This document shows, piece after piece, positions 17,425 through 27,493 of a stretch of 64,000 nucleotides of DNA. Position 1 is the first letter of the stretch, and every line of letters starts with the position of its first letter. Origin of the DNA: Paracoccus tibetensis (GTDB taxonomy: Bacteria > Pseudomonadota > Alphaproteobacteria > Rhodobacterales > Rhodobacteraceae); the NCBI RefSeq assembly GCF_900102505.1, contig NZ_FMVT01000004.1, forward strand, positions 124,001 to 188,000, in the 5' to 3' direction. The position numbers and the translations under genes are program-made. The notes under the pieces were generated by a model. It was not told where the DNA came from. It worked only from the letters and a program-made list of their open reading frames with translations, and searched no databases.

Positions 17425-19188
17425 TCAGAAGAAGATGTCGGCAAGATCGTCCTCGGCCGCGCCGGTCTCGGCCTCTGGATGGCTCTCCGGGATCACGCCG
17501 GGGAAGATGCGGGCGAGGATGTCCCGCTCCTCGCGCATCGTGTAGTCGGCCGCGAGCCGCGTCGCCAGCGCCGAGAGGTCGGCCTCGGAGGGCGCTGCCG
17601 CGGCGAAGGTGCCGAGCGCGTCGATCAGCGCGTTGATCAGCGTGCGGCCCTCGACATGGCCCTGCATCAGCCCCTTGGCGCGGGCGACGCGGGCTGGCAC
17701 GTCGGCCGCCGCCCCCTGGGCCCCGGCCAGCTGGGCGAGGCACTCGGCCTCGGCCGCGCCGACAGCGGCGACGACGGCGCCGATTACGCCGCGGATGGCC
17801 GCCGCGCTGCCCGTCTCGACCGGCAGAAGGACGGACTGCAACGCGTCCGCCGCCGCCGCTGTGCGGGCGACGCCCATCCGGATCAGGTCGCCGCCCGCCT
17901 GGGCGCTTGCGGCGCTGTCGCGGATCTCGTGCGCGATGTAACCGATCGTGCGGTCGCCGCTGTCGCGGTCGGCGGCATGAATCGCGGCGTTGAAGCCGGC
18001 CAGGCGCAGCGAGAACTCGATCTCGTCGAGGCTCGAGGTCATGGCGGCGAACTGCTCGGCCGCGCGCACGCAATCTGCGAGGCTGTCGCAGATCTGGGCG
18101 CGGTGACGCTCGCGCATGAGGAACCGCTCTTCCAGTTGCTGCGCCTGCTGCACAAGGCCGATGGCGCCGTCCTCGGCCCGGTCCCGCTCGTCGCGCAGCA
18201 TGGCGGCGACGAGGCCCGCCCCGCTGCGCGACTGCGACAGGATGCCGTCGAGACTGCCACCGATCATCGACATCCGGTCCTGATAAAGCTGCGCGAGATC
18301 CAGAAGCTGCGCGCGCTCGAGCCGCGCGATCGCGGCGATCCAGGCCCGCCGCGTCGGCGCGTCGGCCGGCAGGTCCGGGCCCGCGGTCGCGCCAGAGAGC
18401 AGCGCGGACATCAGGCCCAGATGCGCGACCACATGCTCCAGCCGCTGCCGGGCGATGTCGTGAAACTGGAGGACGGCGACGACCTCGCCCACGGCCCGCG
18501 CGGCCTCGGCAAAGGCCAGATGCGCGCCGGCCCGGCCTTCGTCCGCCGCGCCACGACGTGCGGCGAGGCCGCGCGACAGGGCGGCGACGACCTCTTGCAG
18601 CGGCGCCTGGCGGGCCTCCTCGTGCTGGCGCTCGCGCAGCAGGCCAGCCGCCGCGCCAAGCGAGCGGTGCAGTTCGGCCAGCCGCTCGGACAGTGCGGCG
18701 GCCTGCCTGCGCCCGCCGCCCACGAGAGCCGAGACCTGGTCGAGGAACGGCGCCATCGGGCTGCCCCGGCCGGCGATCGAGCCGGTATGCGTCCGCGCCA
18801 CCAGCGCGATGTAGTCCAGCAGCTTGAAGGCACGCTCCACCTGCTCGTTCCCGGCCGCCGCGTCCTCGCGCCCGGCCAGAACCTCGGCCAGCTGCCGCTC
18901 GATCGCCTGGCCGTTCCGGGCGAGCGTCGCGGCATGGCCGGCGGTGGTGCCGAGCCGTTCGTCGATCTGCTGGACCTCGGGGCCGGTCATCACGTCGATG
19001 GTGCGCGCCAGCGCAGCCTCGATCCGGCGCAGCATGGCGTGAAGGGCCGCCAGGTCCTCGCCGGCGGCGATATAGGCGCCTTCGCTGCGGGCGTTCCAGC
19101 CGGCCAGCGCGTCTGCCAGCGCCGAAAGCTGCGCCTCGGGATGCAGCGCCAGCGATCCGTCATCAAGTCGTCGTGCAAGGGCGGCCAT
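17425..19188 (-). CDS. Soluble MCP-like chemosensory protein, last gene of che operon
   Basis: Helical, Ala-rich cytoplasmic protein of 587 residues without membrane segments. Near residue 430 the stretch LRLAGFNAAIHAAD...IGYIAHEIRDSA resembles the MCP hairpin tip ([10 protein letters not shown]...FAVVA.EVR.LA), but with substitutions. This suggests a degenerate signalling hairpin that may still meet CheA/CheW. The start at 19186-19188 follows the cheB stop by five bases. The frame is open further upstream but only antisense to nothing useful and in the wrong phase to cheB. The role is unknown: a soluble receptor, scaffold or phosphatase-like partner are all possible. Confidence 0.6.
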   Translation of the reverse strand: MAALARRLDDGSLALHPEAQLSALADALAGWNARSEGAYIAAGEDLAALHAMLRRIEAALARTIDVMTGPEVQQIDERLGTTAGHAATLARNGQAIERQLAEVLAGREDAAAGNEQVERAFKLLDYIALVARTHTGSIAGRGSPMAPFLDQVSALVGGGRRQAAALSERLAELHRSLGAAAGLLRERQHEEARQAPLQEVVAALSRGLAARRGAADEGRAGAHLAFAEAARAVGEVVAVLQFHDIARQRLEHVVAHLGLMSALLSGATAGPDLPADAPTRRAWIAAIARLERAQLLDLAQLYQDRMSMIGGSLDGILSQSRSGAGLVAAMLRDERDRAEDGAIGLVQQAQQLEERFLMRERHRAQICDSLADCVRAAEQFAAMTSSLDEIEFSLRLAGFNAAIHAADRDSGDRTIGYIAHEIRDSAASAQAGGDLIRMGVARTAAAADALQSVLLPVETGSAAAIRGVIGAVVAAVGAAEAECLAQLAGAQGAAADVPARVARAKGLMQGHVEGRTLINALIDALGTFAAAAPSEADLSALATRLAADYTMREERDILARIFPGVIPESHPEAETGAAEDDLADIFF

Positions 19189-19193
19189 GATCC

Positions 19194-20282
19194 TCAGCCT
19201 TTCGCGGGAGCGGTGGAATGTTCGGCGGCGGCGAAGCGCATGACCTCGGGCGCCATCCGGGCCAGGGGCAGCTCGGCCTCGACCGCGCCCATCCGCATCG
19301 CCTCCTTCGGCATGCCGTAGACGACACAGCTCGCCTCGTCCTGCCCGAGCGTGCGGGCGCCGGCCTCGCGCATCTCCAGAAGCCCGCGCGCGCCATCGTC
19401 GCCCATCCCGGTCAGGATGATGCCAAGCGCGTTCGGCCCCGCCGCCCGCGCCGTCGAGCGGAACAGCACGTCGACCGAAGGGCGGTGCCGCGAGACGAGC
19501 GGACCCTGCCGCACCTCGACGCGGTACTGCGCGCCACTGCGATGCAGCAGCATGTGGTGATCGCCCGGCGCGATCAGCGCAAGGCCGGGGATCAGCCGGT
19601 CGCCCGTCTCGGCCTCGCGCACCTCGATCCGGCAGAGATCGTGCAGGCGGCGCGCGAAGGCGGCGGTGAAGCCCGCGGGCATGTGCTGGACGATGGCGAG
19701 GCCCGGCGCATCGGCGGGCAGCGCCTCGAGCAGAAGGCGCAGCGCCTCGGTCCCGCCGGTCGAGGCACCGATGGCGACCAGCCGGTCGGTCGTCTGCAGC
19801 GCCGTGCGCCGGCCGGGCGGGGGCAGGACGGCGTCGGCGGTCAGCTTGCGGCTCGTCTCGATCCGGCTGCGCGGTCGCAGTCGCGCCGCGGCGGCGGCCC
19901 GGACGGCGTCGCAGATCCGCGTCCGCGCCTCGAGCAGGAACTGCGTCGTGCCGAGCCTCGGCTTGGTGATGATCTCGACCGCCCCCGCCTCTAGCGCGGC
20001 CAGCGCGGCGGGCGAGCCGGCATTGGCGAGGGACGAGCAGATCACCACCGGCAGCGGGCGCTGCTGCATGAGCTTTTGCACAAAGGTGATCCCGTCCATG
20101 CGCGGCATCTCGATGTCGCAGATGATGACGTCGGGCAACTCGGCCCGCATCCGCTCGGCCGCGAAATAGGGGTCCGAGGCGGTGCCCATCACCGTCATGC
20201 CCGGCTCGACGGCGATGATGTCGCCAAGCGCGGCCCGCACGCTGGCGGAATCGTCGACGATCAGGACCTTGATGTCGGCCAT
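19194..20282 (-). CDS. cheB: Chemotaxis response regulator methylesterase CheB
   Basis: Protein of 362 residues that removes methyl groups from chemoreceptors. The receiver domain spans about 1-125 with D10, D11 and phospho-acceptor D56 in [12 protein letters not shown]. The C-terminal esterase carries the Ser-His-Asp triad in [25 protein letters not shown] and GMGDDGARG. It is separated from cheR by only three bases, giving the adaptation pair CheR/CheB. Confidence 0.95.
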   Translation of the reverse strand: MADIKVLIVDDSASVRAALGDIIAVEPGMTVMGTASDPYFAAERMRAELPDVIICDIEMPRMDGITFVQKLMQQRPLPVVICSSLANAGSPAALAALEAGAVEIITKPRLGTTQFLLEARTRICDAVRAAAAARLRPRSRIETSRKLTADAVLPPPGRRTALQTTDRLVAIGASTGGTEALRLLLEALPADAPGLAIVQHMPAGFTAAFARRLHDLCRIEVREAETGDRLIPGLALIAPGDHHMLLHRSGAQYRVEVRQGPLVSRHRPSVDVLFRSTARAAGPNALGIILTGMGDDGARGLLEMREAGARTLGQDEASCVVYGMPKEAMRMGAVEAELPLARMAPEVMRFAAAEHSTAPAKG

Positions 20283-20285
20283 GGC

Positions 20286-21185
20286 TCAGTCCTCCAGCCG
20301 TTCGTGGATGTTGTTGTGCAGCAGCCGCAGCGGAGCCTGCCGCTCGCGGCTCATGTCGGAATGGCCCAGCACCAGCAGGCCGCTCGGCCGCAGATGCGCG
20401 CAAAGCTTACGGACGATCCGCGCCTGCGTCTCGGCGTCGAAGTAGATCAGCACGTTGCGGCAGAAGATGACGTCCATCATCCGCCCGGGCAGGTAGCGCG
20501 CGTCCATTAGGTTTACTTGGCCGAAGCGCAGGTTCCGGCGCAGGCCTGGCGCCACGCGCAACTGGCCGGCCCCCGCGCCGTCGCGCAGCAGGTAGCGCGC
20601 GGCCAGCTCGGCCGGAACGCGGCCGGCGGCCTCGGCGGCATAGTTGCCGCGGCGCGCGCGCCTGAGCGCGCTGATCGAGATGTCCGTGGCCAGCACCGAC
20701 CAGCTCCACCCGCCCCCCTCGGCCGCGCTTGCGGCGGCGGCGAGCATGGCCAGCGACCAGGCTTCTTCGCCGGTCGAGCAGGCGGCGGACCACATCGCCA
20801 GGTGGCCCGGTGTCCCGCCCTCTGCCAGCTCCTGCAGGCGGGCCGGCGTCAGGTACGCGAAATGCGGCGGCTCGCGGAAGAACGAGGTCTCGTTCGTCAC
20901 CACGCTGTCCACGAAGGCCTGCAGCTCGTCCTTCGGCGGGTTCGGCCCGGTCAGCAGGTCGGCGTAGGTCTCGAAGTCGGACAGCCCTGCCGCGCGCAGC
21001 CTGCGCCCGAGCCGCGTCTGCAGCATCAGCCGCTTGGAGGGGGCCAGCGAGATGCCGCAGCTCTGCCGCACCAGCGCCGCCAGGCGGCGGAAGGTCGCCT
21101 CGCGCAGCGGCACGGTGGCCGCGAGGACGCCGGCCGCGGCGGCAGCCGCGTCGGGCTGGCGGCGGACGGGGTGGATCAGGGTCAT
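20286..21185 (-). CDS. cheR: Chemoreceptor methyltransferase CheR
   Basis: SAM-dependent methyltransferase of 299 residues that methylates receptor glutamates. The N-terminal helical domain (LVRQSCGISLAPSKRLMLQTRLGRR) is followed by VVTNETSFFREPPHF, the SAM motif AACSTGEEAWSLAM, and DVIFCRNVLIYFD. It sits between cheW and cheB in the operon. Confidence 0.95.
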   Translation of the reverse strand: MTLIHPVRRQPDAAAAAAGVLAATVPLREATFRRLAALVRQSCGISLAPSKRLMLQTRLGRRLRAAGLSDFETYADLLTGPNPPKDELQAFVDSVVTNETSFFREPPHFAYLTPARLQELAEGGTPGHLAMWSAACSTGEEAWSLAMLAAAASAAEGGGWSWSVLATDISISALRRARRGNYAAEAAGRVPAELAARYLLRDGAGAGQLRVAPGLRRNLRFGQVNLMDARYLPGRMMDVIFCRNVLIYFDAETQARIVRKLCAHLRPSGLLVLGHSDMSRERQAPLRLLHNNIHERLED

Positions 21186-21227
21186 GGCGGCGTCCTTGAA
21201 GCGGGAAAGGGTGCAGGCGGCTAAGGG

Positions 21228-21746
21228 TCAGGCGGCCGGCTGGCCGAATGGGGCGCGGCCGAAGATCGCGCTGACGTCGAGCAGCGTCATGAACTCGCCC
21301 ATCCGCCGGCCGATGCCGTGGATGAAGCTGTCATCCCACCGCTCGCCGAGGCTGGGCGGCCGGTCGAGTGCGGCGGGATCGTGCTCGACCACCTCCAGCA
21401 CCGCGTCGGCGATGATCGCGATGACCGTAGGGGCGCCTTCGGCCTCGATCTCCAGCACCACGATGCGCCGGTCGCGGCTGCCGGCTGCGTCGTCGCCCGC
21501 GATGCGCAGCCGCTGCTTCAGGTCGATCACCGGCACCCCTTCGTGGCGCACGTCGATGATGCCCAGAAGGCTGGCCGGCGCGTTCGCCACGGGCGTGATC
21601 GGCGCCACGTCCAGCACCTCGCGCACATGGCGGACAGGGATGCCGAAGACGCCGCGGCCGAGCCGCAGGGTCAGGATCTGCGCGGCCTCCTCCTGCCCGT
21701 CGCCGACGGGCAGGAGATCATCCGCGATGCGGGACGGGGCGATCAT
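21228..21746 (-). CDS. cheW: CheW-type coupling protein (second in operon)
   Basis: CheW-like protein of 172 residues that links receptor and CheA. Motifs are [30 protein letters not shown] and [10 protein letters not shown] near the C-terminus. Its ATG overlaps the receptor stop codon as ATGA, so receptor and adaptor are made in proportion. It differs clearly from the other CheW at 23937-24410 and may form a receptor-specific adaptor. Confidence 0.88.
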   Translation of the reverse strand: MIAPSRIADDLLPVGDGQEEAAQILTLRLGRGVFGIPVRHVREVLDVAPITPVANAPASLLGIIDVRHEGVPVIDLKQRLRIAGDDAAGSRDRRIVVLEIEAEGAPTVIAIIADAVLEVVEHDPAALDRPPSLGERWDDSFIHGIGRRMGEFMTLLDVSAIFGRAPFGQPAA

Positions 21747-23899
21747 GCGCTGAGCCTTTCGAAGCCCCCCTCGTCGCCCGCGGCGCCGAGGTCCAGGTCG
21801 AACCCGCCCTCGGCCGCGGGGCCGGACTGCGCCGGCCGGACCTTGGCCGCAGCGCGCTTCACGGGCGCGGCAGCGGGCTTTCTGGACGCGCGGCCGGCCA
21901 TCTCGGTCTGCATCTGCCGGTCCAGCTCGTCCTCGCTTCTGGCCGCGGCGGGGGTGGTGGCAGCCGCCGCGTCACGCGACAGCACGAAGAAGCCCGCGCG
22001 CTCGTTCAGCATGGCGGCCTGCGCCGAGAGCTGCTCGGCTGTGGCCGACATCTCGTTGGCGGCGGCGGCGTTCTGCTGGGTCACCTCGTCCAGCTGCTGG
22101 ATCGCCTGGTTGATCTGCTCGGCGCCCGCGTTCTGCTCGCGGCAGGCGGCCGAGATCTCGCCGACCAGTTCCGCCGTGCGCTGGATGTCCGGCACGAGGT
22201 CCTGCAGCATCCGGCCCGCCTCTTCCGAGATGCCGAGGGTCGAGGCGGACAGCTCGCCGATCTCGGTCGAGGCGAGCTGCGAGCGTTCGGCCAGCTTGCG
22301 CACCTCGGATGCGACGACGGCGAAGCCCTTGCCGTGCTGGCCGGCCCGCGCGGCCTCGATCGCGGCGTTCAGGGCCAGAAGGTCGGTCTGGCGCGCGATC
22401 TCCTGCACGATCTGGATCTTGTCGGCGATGGTCCGCATCGCGTCGACCGAGTTCGCCACGGCCTTGCCGGTCTTCTCGGCGTTGAGGCTGGCCTGGCCCG
22501 CGATCTTCTCGGTCTGCGCCGCGTTCTCGGCGTTCTGGCGGATGTTGGCCGCCATCTGCTCCATCGCGGCCGAAGCCTCCTCGGTAGCGGCCGCCTGTTC
22601 GGTCGAGCCCTGGCTCAGCTGCTCGGCCGTGGCCGAGGATTGCTGCGAACCCGCCGCGACCTGGCCCGAGCTGGAGATGACGTCCCCGACGATGCGGCGC
22701 AGGTTCTCGGTCATCGCCTTCATCGCCCGCATCAGATCGCCGATCTCGTCCGCGCCCCGCGCGTCAAGCTCGGTCGTCAGATCGCCGCGCCCGATGGCCT
22801 CGGCCGCCTTGACCGAGCGGTTCAGCCCGCGCGAGATCGAGATCGCCATCCACAGCGCGGCGGCCGCGCCGATGGCAATTGCGGCCAGGACGATCGCAAC
22901 GAGTTTGTTCCGCATCTGGACGTAGGAAGCCTCAGTCTCCGCGCTCTTCGCGGCGGCCGCGGCATCGCTGTCGTTCGAGATCTGCGCCAGCTGCCCGTCG
23001 AGCCGCTCAGAAACGGGGAGGAGCCCCTTCGACAGCATCTCGAGCGCCGCGTATTCGCGCAGCTCCAGCGCCGAGTCGAGCTGCGCGCGCAGCACGGCCA
23101 AGGCGGCGGTCCAGCTGGTGTTGAGGTCGGGCACAAGCGCCATGAAGTTCCGGCTGACCAGCGGGATGGCCTTCAGCTCGGCCAGCGCGGCCTCGACGGC
23201 GGCGACCTGCTGCTCGGCATGCTCGACCTGCGCGCGGGTATGCTCGGGCGAGGGACGCGCGGCGGCGTCGATGGTGCTGATGCGCGCCGTCATGGCGCTG
23301 GTCGACACCGTCTCGGCCAGGCTCAGCGCCCGGACGAGATCGCGCATCGGCGCCGCGGAATGCACCCCCTGCCCGCTGTCGGCCGACGGCTCGCCGAGGT
23401 TCCGAAGGCCCTCGCTCAGGCGGGCGGCGTCGGCGAGAAAGGCGGTGAAGACCTGCTCGGTCGCCTCCAGCACGGTGCCCGGCGCCTCGCTGTCGGCGGC
23501 GTTTGACAGCTCCAGCGCGCGGCGCGCGGTATCGGCGAACTCGGCCATGTCCGCGGTCAGCGACGCGTGCTGCTCGCGGCTGGCGTCGTCCACATGCGAC
23601 AGAAGCTGCTCGCGATAGGCTTCCAGCTCGGCGATGCGCGTGTCGAAGGCCTCGACATACTTGGCGCGCTCGGCGAGGTCGTTCGTGATGTAGGCGCGGT
23701 TCACCAGCCGCCGGACATCGGTCAGGCTCTCGCGCATCGCGCGGCTGGTCTGCACCTGCGCGAAGGGGCCGGACACGAACTGGTGGAAATCCTCGTTCGC
23801 GTCTTGAAGGCTCTGCATCGCCATGTAGCCGCTTCCGGCCGTGAGCGTGAGAATGACCGCAAAGGAGGCGATCAGCTTCGTCTTGATCGTCAGTCGCAT
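21743..23899 (-). CDS. Membrane methyl-accepting chemotaxis protein
   Basis: Receptor of 718 residues. A first membrane helix at about 10-30 precedes a long helical periplasmic domain of roughly 300 residues without PAS/Cache motifs, possibly a four-helix-bundle or HBM-like sensor. A second helix near 332-354 ([20 protein letters not shown]), a HAMP domain, and the signalling domain with [20 protein letters not shown] and [12 protein letters not shown] follow. It is the only transmembrane receptor in the cluster. The ligand is unknown. Confidence 0.93.
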   Translation of the reverse strand: MRLTIKTKLIASFAVILTLTAGSGYMAMQSLQDANEDFHQFVSGPFAQVQTSRAMRESLTDVRRLVNRAYITNDLAERAKYVEAFDTRIAELEAYREQLLSHVDDASREQHASLTADMAEFADTARRALELSNAADSEAPGTVLEATEQVFTAFLADAARLSEGLRNLGEPSADSGQGVHSAAPMRDLVRALSLAETVSTSAMTARISTIDAAARPSPEHTRAQVEHAEQQVAAVEAALAELKAIPLVSRNFMALVPDLNTSWTAALAVLRAQLDSALELREYAALEMLSKGLLPVSERLDGQLAQISNDSDAAAAAKSAETEASYVQMRNKLVAIVLAAIAIGAAAALWMAISISRGLNRSVKAAEAIGRGDLTTELDARGADEIGDLMRAMKAMTENLRRIVGDVISSSGQVAAGSQQSSATAEQLSQGSTEQAAATEEASAAMEQMAANIRQNAENAAQTEKIAGQASLNAEKTGKAVANSVDAMRTIADKIQIVQEIARQTDLLALNAAIEAARAGQHGKGFAVVASEVRKLAERSQLASTEIGELSASTLGISEEAGRMLQDLVPDIQRTAELVGEISAACREQNAGAEQINQAIQQLDEVTQQNAAAANEMSATAEQLSAQAAMLNERAGFFVLSRDAAAATTPAAARSEDELDRQMQTEMAGRASRKPAAAPVKRAAAKVRPAQSGPAAEGGFDLDLGAAGDEGGFERLSA

Positions 23900-23936
23900 G
23901 GGTTGGGATCCTGTTCTGGGGAAAAAGGGGACTCGT

Positions 23937-24410
23937 TCACTGTGGGCGCGCGGCGTCGGCCGCGACGATTTCCGCGAGATCGAGGACGATCACGTAGCGG
24001 TCGCCCCGCTGAATGACGCCTTGCATCAGCGCGGCCGGCCAGCGGGTGCTGCCGGGGGGCGCGGGGCGCAGCGCGCCCTGCGCGATGTCGATCACCTCGT
24101 AGACGGCATCGGCACGCAGGCCGACGAGGAACGGATCGCCCGGCCGGTCCACATGCGTGACGATGAGGCGGGTCGTCTCGCGATCCTCGGCCGCGGCCAT
24201 GCCGAAGCGGGTCCTGAGATCCAGCAGCGGCATCACGTTGCCGCGCACGTTGACCAGCCCGGGCACATGGGCCGGGGCGAAGGGCACGCGGGTCATCGGG
24301 GGCGGGTCCAGCACCTCGCGCACGGTGGCGACGGGTAGCGCGAAGATGTCCTCGTCGAGCGCGATGGTCAGGTAGTCCTGGCCGAGGGTGGTGGCGGTCG
24401 TGGTCTGCAT
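23937..24410 (-). CDS. cheW: CheW-type coupling protein (first in operon)
   Basis: CheW protein of 157 residues with [42 protein letters not shown] and [11 protein letters not shown]. The start at 24408-24410 gives the usual short N-terminus; the upstream open frame overlaps cheA out of phase. It lies 11 bases after cheA, so it is probably the main CheA partner. Confidence 0.92.
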   Translation of the reverse strand: MQTTTATTLGQDYLTIALDEDIFALPVATVREVLDPPPMTRVPFAPAHVPGLVNVRGNVMPLLDLRTRFGMAAAEDRETTRLIVTHVDRPGDPFLVGLRADAVYEVIDIAQGALRPAPPGSTRWPAALMQGVIQRGDRYVIVLDLAEIVAADAARPQ

Positions 24411-24421
24411 GGCGATCTCCG

Positions 24422-26395
24422 TCAGGCGACGTGCGGCAGAGACGCGCCGGGCTGGCGGGCCGGCGCGGGTGGCAGCGTCTGGCAGCGGGCCAGTGCCGGG
24501 ACGTCGAGGATGAGGGCGACGGACCCGTCGCCGAGGATCGTCGCGCCGGCAAGGCCGGGCACGCAGCGGTGCAGCGGCGAGAGCGGCTTGATGACCGTCT
24601 GGTGCTGGCCGATGACCTGATCGACCACGACGCCGGTCTTGCCGCCCTCGGTCTCGAGCACCGCGACGACGCTGCCGCTGCGGGCGGTGCCGAAGATCCG
24701 GTCGGTCCAGAGCAGCGGCACCATCGTGCCGCGAATGTCGACGAAGTTCCGCCCGCTGGATGTCCCGGTCTCGACCTGCGCCAGCTCGACGCATTCCTCG
24801 ACCGAGGCGACCGGCAGGATGCACATGGTCGCGCCGATGGCGACCTGCAGCCCCTCGATGATGGCCAGCGTCAGCGGCAGGCGCAGCGTGATGCGCGTGC
24901 CGCGGCCCGGCTCGCTGGCGATCTCGATGCTGCCCTGCAGGTCCGTGATCGTCCGCTTGACGACATCCATCCCCACCCCGCGCCCCGAGAGGCTCGAGAC
25001 CGCCTGCGCCGTCGAGAGGCCCGGATGGAAGATCAGCTGGTCGATCTGGCCCGGCGTCAGCTCCTCCTCGGGGCCGACGATGCCGGCGGCCAGCGCCTTG
25101 GCGCGGATGCGGCCGCGGTCGAGGCCGGCGCCGTCATCCTCGATGGTGATGATCATCTCGCCGCCCGACTGGCGCGCGCAGAGGCGCAGCGTGCCGCGGC
25201 GCGGCTTTCCGGCCGCCTCGCGCGCCTCCGGCGTCTCGATCCCGTGGTCGATGGCGTTGCGGATGATGTGAACCAGGGGATCGCCGAGCCGGTCGAGGAC
25301 CGTCTTGTCCAGCTCGGTCTCCTCGCCGCTGAGGACCAGCTGGATGTCCTTTTTCAGGCTGTCCGCCAGGTCGCGGACGACGCGGCGATAGCGGCTGAAA
25401 AGCTGGTCGATGGGCAGCATCCGCATGTCCATCGCGCTGTCGCGCAGGTCGGCGGACAGGCGCTCGACCTCCTCGACGATCGAGGAGAGCGCGGCGTCAT
25501 GCCGGTGATGGGCCAGCGCGGTCAGCCGGGCCTGGGCGATGACCAGTTCCCCCACCTGACCCAGCAGCGTGTCGAGCCGCGCGGCGGAGACCCGGACCTG
25601 GCTGTCCGCCGGCTCGGCCGTCGCCGCATCGCGCGGGGCGGCGGCGGGCGCCTCGTCCACAGGCGCGCGAGGTCGGGCCGGCGCCTCGGGCATGGCGGGG
25701 GCGATCTCGGTGATGCTGACGACGCCCGGCTCGTCGACGAAGATAAACACGTCCTCGATGGCCGCGCGGTCCGCCGCGGTGGTCAGCGTCATCTGCCAGT
25801 GCATCGACAGCTGGGCCGGATCGAGCCGGTCCAGGTCCGGGACGGCGCCGGTCAGCGGGGTGACGAGGCAATCCCCCAGCCCGCGCAGCTCGTCGATCAG
25901 CGCCAGCGGGTTGGTGCCGAAGGCCAGCGCCGTGGGCGGCAGGCGCAGGTTGATCATCACCTGCCGCATGTCCGGCTGCGCCTCCGGCGCAAGCGGCGTG
26001 GCGGCGGGCACGCTCTCGGGCGCGGCCCCGGTCAGCTCGCGCAGCGCGGCCAGCAGGTGCAGCGTCTCGGCCTCGTGTTCGACGCCCGGCGTGAAGAGAA
26101 GCCGCCGCAGGTGATCGCCCGCGCGCAGGAAGACACCGACGAGGCGGGGACCGAGCGGCACGCGCCCCTGCCGGACCAGCTCGAACGTGTCCTCCAGGTG
26201 ATGGGCGAAGGCCGCCATTTCGGCCGGGCCGAACATCGCCCCCGAGCCCTTCAGCGTGTGCAGCGCGCGGAAGGTGGTGTTGATCAGGGCCGCGTCGTCG
26301 GGACGCGCCTCGAGGTCCAGAAGCGCCGCCTCGAGCTGCTCGAGCAGGTCGCGGGCCTCGTCAAGGAAGGTCTGGGTGGCATCAAGCAGGCTCAT
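24422..26395 (-). CDS. cheA: Chemotaxis histidine kinase CheA
   Basis: Protein of 657 residues. The HPt domain has phospho-acceptor H46 in RALHTLKGSGAMF, followed by a linker or P2 region, the P3 dimerisation helices, and a P4 kinase domain with LVHIIRNAIDHGIETPEAR, IEDDGAGLDRGRIR and LSGRGVGMDVVKRT. A CheW-like P5 domain lies at the C-terminus. It phosphorylates the CheY and CheB encoded in the same operon. No flagellar genes lie nearby, so the output could be motility or another process. Confidence 0.95.
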   Translation of the reverse strand: MSLLDATQTFLDEARDLLEQLEAALLDLEARPDDAALINTTFRALHTLKGSGAMFGPAEMAAFAHHLEDTFELVRQGRVPLGPRLVGVFLRAGDHLRRLLFTPGVEHEAETLHLLAALRELTGAAPESVPAATPLAPEAQPDMRQVMINLRLPPTALAFGTNPLALIDELRGLGDCLVTPLTGAVPDLDRLDPAQLSMHWQMTLTTAADRAAIEDVFIFVDEPGVVSITEIAPAMPEAPARPRAPVDEAPAAAPRDAATAEPADSQVRVSAARLDTLLGQVGELVIAQARLTALAHHRHDAALSSIVEEVERLSADLRDSAMDMRMLPIDQLFSRYRRVVRDLADSLKKDIQLVLSGEETELDKTVLDRLGDPLVHIIRNAIDHGIETPEAREAAGKPRRGTLRLCARQSGGEMIITIEDDGAGLDRGRIRAKALAAGIVGPEEELTPGQIDQLIFHPGLSTAQAVSSLSGRGVGMDVVKRTITDLQGSIEIASEPGRGTRITLRLPLTLAIIEGLQVAIGATMCILPVASVEECVELAQVETGTSSGRNFVDIRGTMVPLLWTDRIFGTARSGSVVAVLETEGGKTGVVVDQVIGQHQTVIKPLSPLHRCVPGLAGATILGDGSVALILDVPALARCQTLPPAPARQPGASLPHVA

Positions 26396-26420
26396 GTGGC
26401 GCTCTTTCGGGAAAGGGGGA

Positions 26421-26792
26421 TCAGGCGGGACCGACGAGCTTGGCGACCACCGCCCGCAGCTTGGCCGGGTCGAAGGGCTTGACCAGCCAGCCGGTCGCGC
26501 CGGCGGCCTTGCCCTCCTGCTTGCGGGCCTCGTCGGATTCGGTGGTCAGCATGACGATCGGCACGCCCGCGTAGTCCGACAGCGTCCGGACCTGCCGGAT
26601 CATCGAGATGCCGTCGAGGTTCGGCATGTTGAGATCGGTGATGATCAGCGAGAACGGCGCGCCGTTCAGCTTGCTCAGCGCGTCCAGCCCGTCGACGGCC
26701 GCAACCGCGCTGTAGCCCGCCGATTGAAGCGCGAAGGTGACCATCTGCCGGATGCTGGCAGAATCGTCGACGCAGAGGATGGGGTGAGGCAT
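26421..26792 (-). CDS. cheY: Single-domain response regulator CheY
   Basis: Receiver-only protein of 123 residues: acidic pair D9/D10, phospho-acceptor D53 in IITDLNMPNLDG, the TT switch pair in MLTTESDE, and lysine in GWLVKPFDPAKL. It lies between the STAS gene and cheA and is presumably the diffusible output of the pathway. Confidence 0.95.
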   Translation of the reverse strand: MPHPILCVDDSASIRQMVTFALQSAGYSAVAAVDGLDALSKLNGAPFSLIITDLNMPNLDGISMIRQVRTLSDYAGVPIVMLTTESDEARKQEGKAAGATGWLVKPFDPAKLRAVVAKLVGPA

Positions 26793-26824
26793 CGGATGCT
26801 CCTTGAGCAGCGGGAGAGGGAGGT

Positions 26825-27208
26825 TCAGGCTCTGTCGGCGGCTGCCGAAAGGCCGCCGGGGTCAGCGCGCAGGCCGGCGCGGCGGGCGGCCTCGGCGACG
26901 GCGGGCGAGAGGGTCAAGGCAAAGTCGCGCCCCGCTGCCCGGCAGCTCTTCTGGGAAGCGATGATGATCTGCAGCAGGCTGACATCGGTTTCCTCGACCG
27001 CGCTGGCGTCGATCCGGAACGCGGCGCTTCCGCCATGAAAGGCGGCGCGGCAGTCGCGGTGGATCGCCTCGGCCTGCACCAGCGTGCAGCGGGCCGGCAG
27101 GGCAAAAGTCGTTGACGCGGGCGCTGCGTTCGCGCCCGCGCTCTCGCTGGAATGTCCGGCTTCGGCGGCGACGGGCTTCTGATGTAAGTTCGCAAGTTGC
27201 GATTGCAT
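26825..27208 (-). CDS. STAS-domain protein, first gene of chemosensory operon
   Basis: Protein of 127 residues. A variable N-terminal tail of about 35 residues is followed by a STAS-like fold: TFALPARCTLVQAEAIHRD, FRIDASAVEETDVSLLQIIIA, and ALTLSPAVAEAARRAGL. The loop before the third helix has ETDVSLLQ in place of the usual phosphorylatable D-S of anti-anti-sigma factors; a serine is present two residues later. I chose the ATG at 27206-27208, which has GAGGG upstream, over an in-frame ATG 14 codons earlier. Confidence 0.65.
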   Translation of the reverse strand: MQSQLANLHQKPVAAEAGHSSESAGANAAPASTTFALPARCTLVQAEAIHRDCRAAFHGGSAAFRIDASAVEETDVSLLQIIIASQKSCRAAGRDFALTLSPAVAEAARRAGLRADPGGLSAAADRA

Positions 27209-27294
27209 GGCTGACCCTCGTTTCTCCTTCGCTGCTCTTGCCATGAGCACGGCACGCAGTCCTGCTTCGGAAAGGAGAGGAGGGTCAGGCGGAA

Positions 27295-27331
27295 GCAGAG
27301 CGGCCGCTATACGAAGCGGCCATTCCTCTGC
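27295..27331. other. Two-segment stem-loop in the chemosensory operon leader region
   Basis: GCAGAG (27295-27300) pairs with CTCTGC (27326-27331), and inside it GGCCGC (27302-27307) pairs with GCGGCC (27316-27321) around TATACGAA. It lies 87 bases upstream of the first chemosensory gene and could be a leader structure. Confidence 0.4.
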
Positions 27332-27431
27332 GAAAGGATAGGATCAGGCGCAGCGGTGAAGGTCGTTTCCCGCGGACCGGAGGGGTAATGTGCCCAACAC
27401 GGCGACGAGCCGCGGGATCTCCAACAGCCCA

Positions 27432-27476
27432 AACGGAAAGACGCGCATGGCTGTCTGCCATGCGCGTCCTTCCGTT
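27432..27476. terminator. 20-bp stem terminator after the 59-residue gene
   Basis: The arms 27432-27451 and 27457-27476 are complementary at 19 of 20 positions around the loop TGTCT. The stem begins 18 bases beyond the stop of the minus-strand small gene. It has TTT on the minus-strand exit and TTTT on the plus side, so it can insulate the chemosensory promoter from upstream reading. Confidence 0.65.
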
Positions 27477-27493
27477 GGGATTTTGCAGCCGGT

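Noticed and set aside
19189-20403. Upstream 5' part of the open frame that contains the soluble MCP-like gene
   Set aside because: It lies over cheB in another phase and encodes low-complexity Arg/Ala/Gly sequence. The real start follows the cheB stop by five bases.
17253-27208. Genomic island inserted at the tRNA, carrying the chemosensory operon
   Set aside because: No integrase, no second copy of the tRNA 3' end and no base-composition change are visible.
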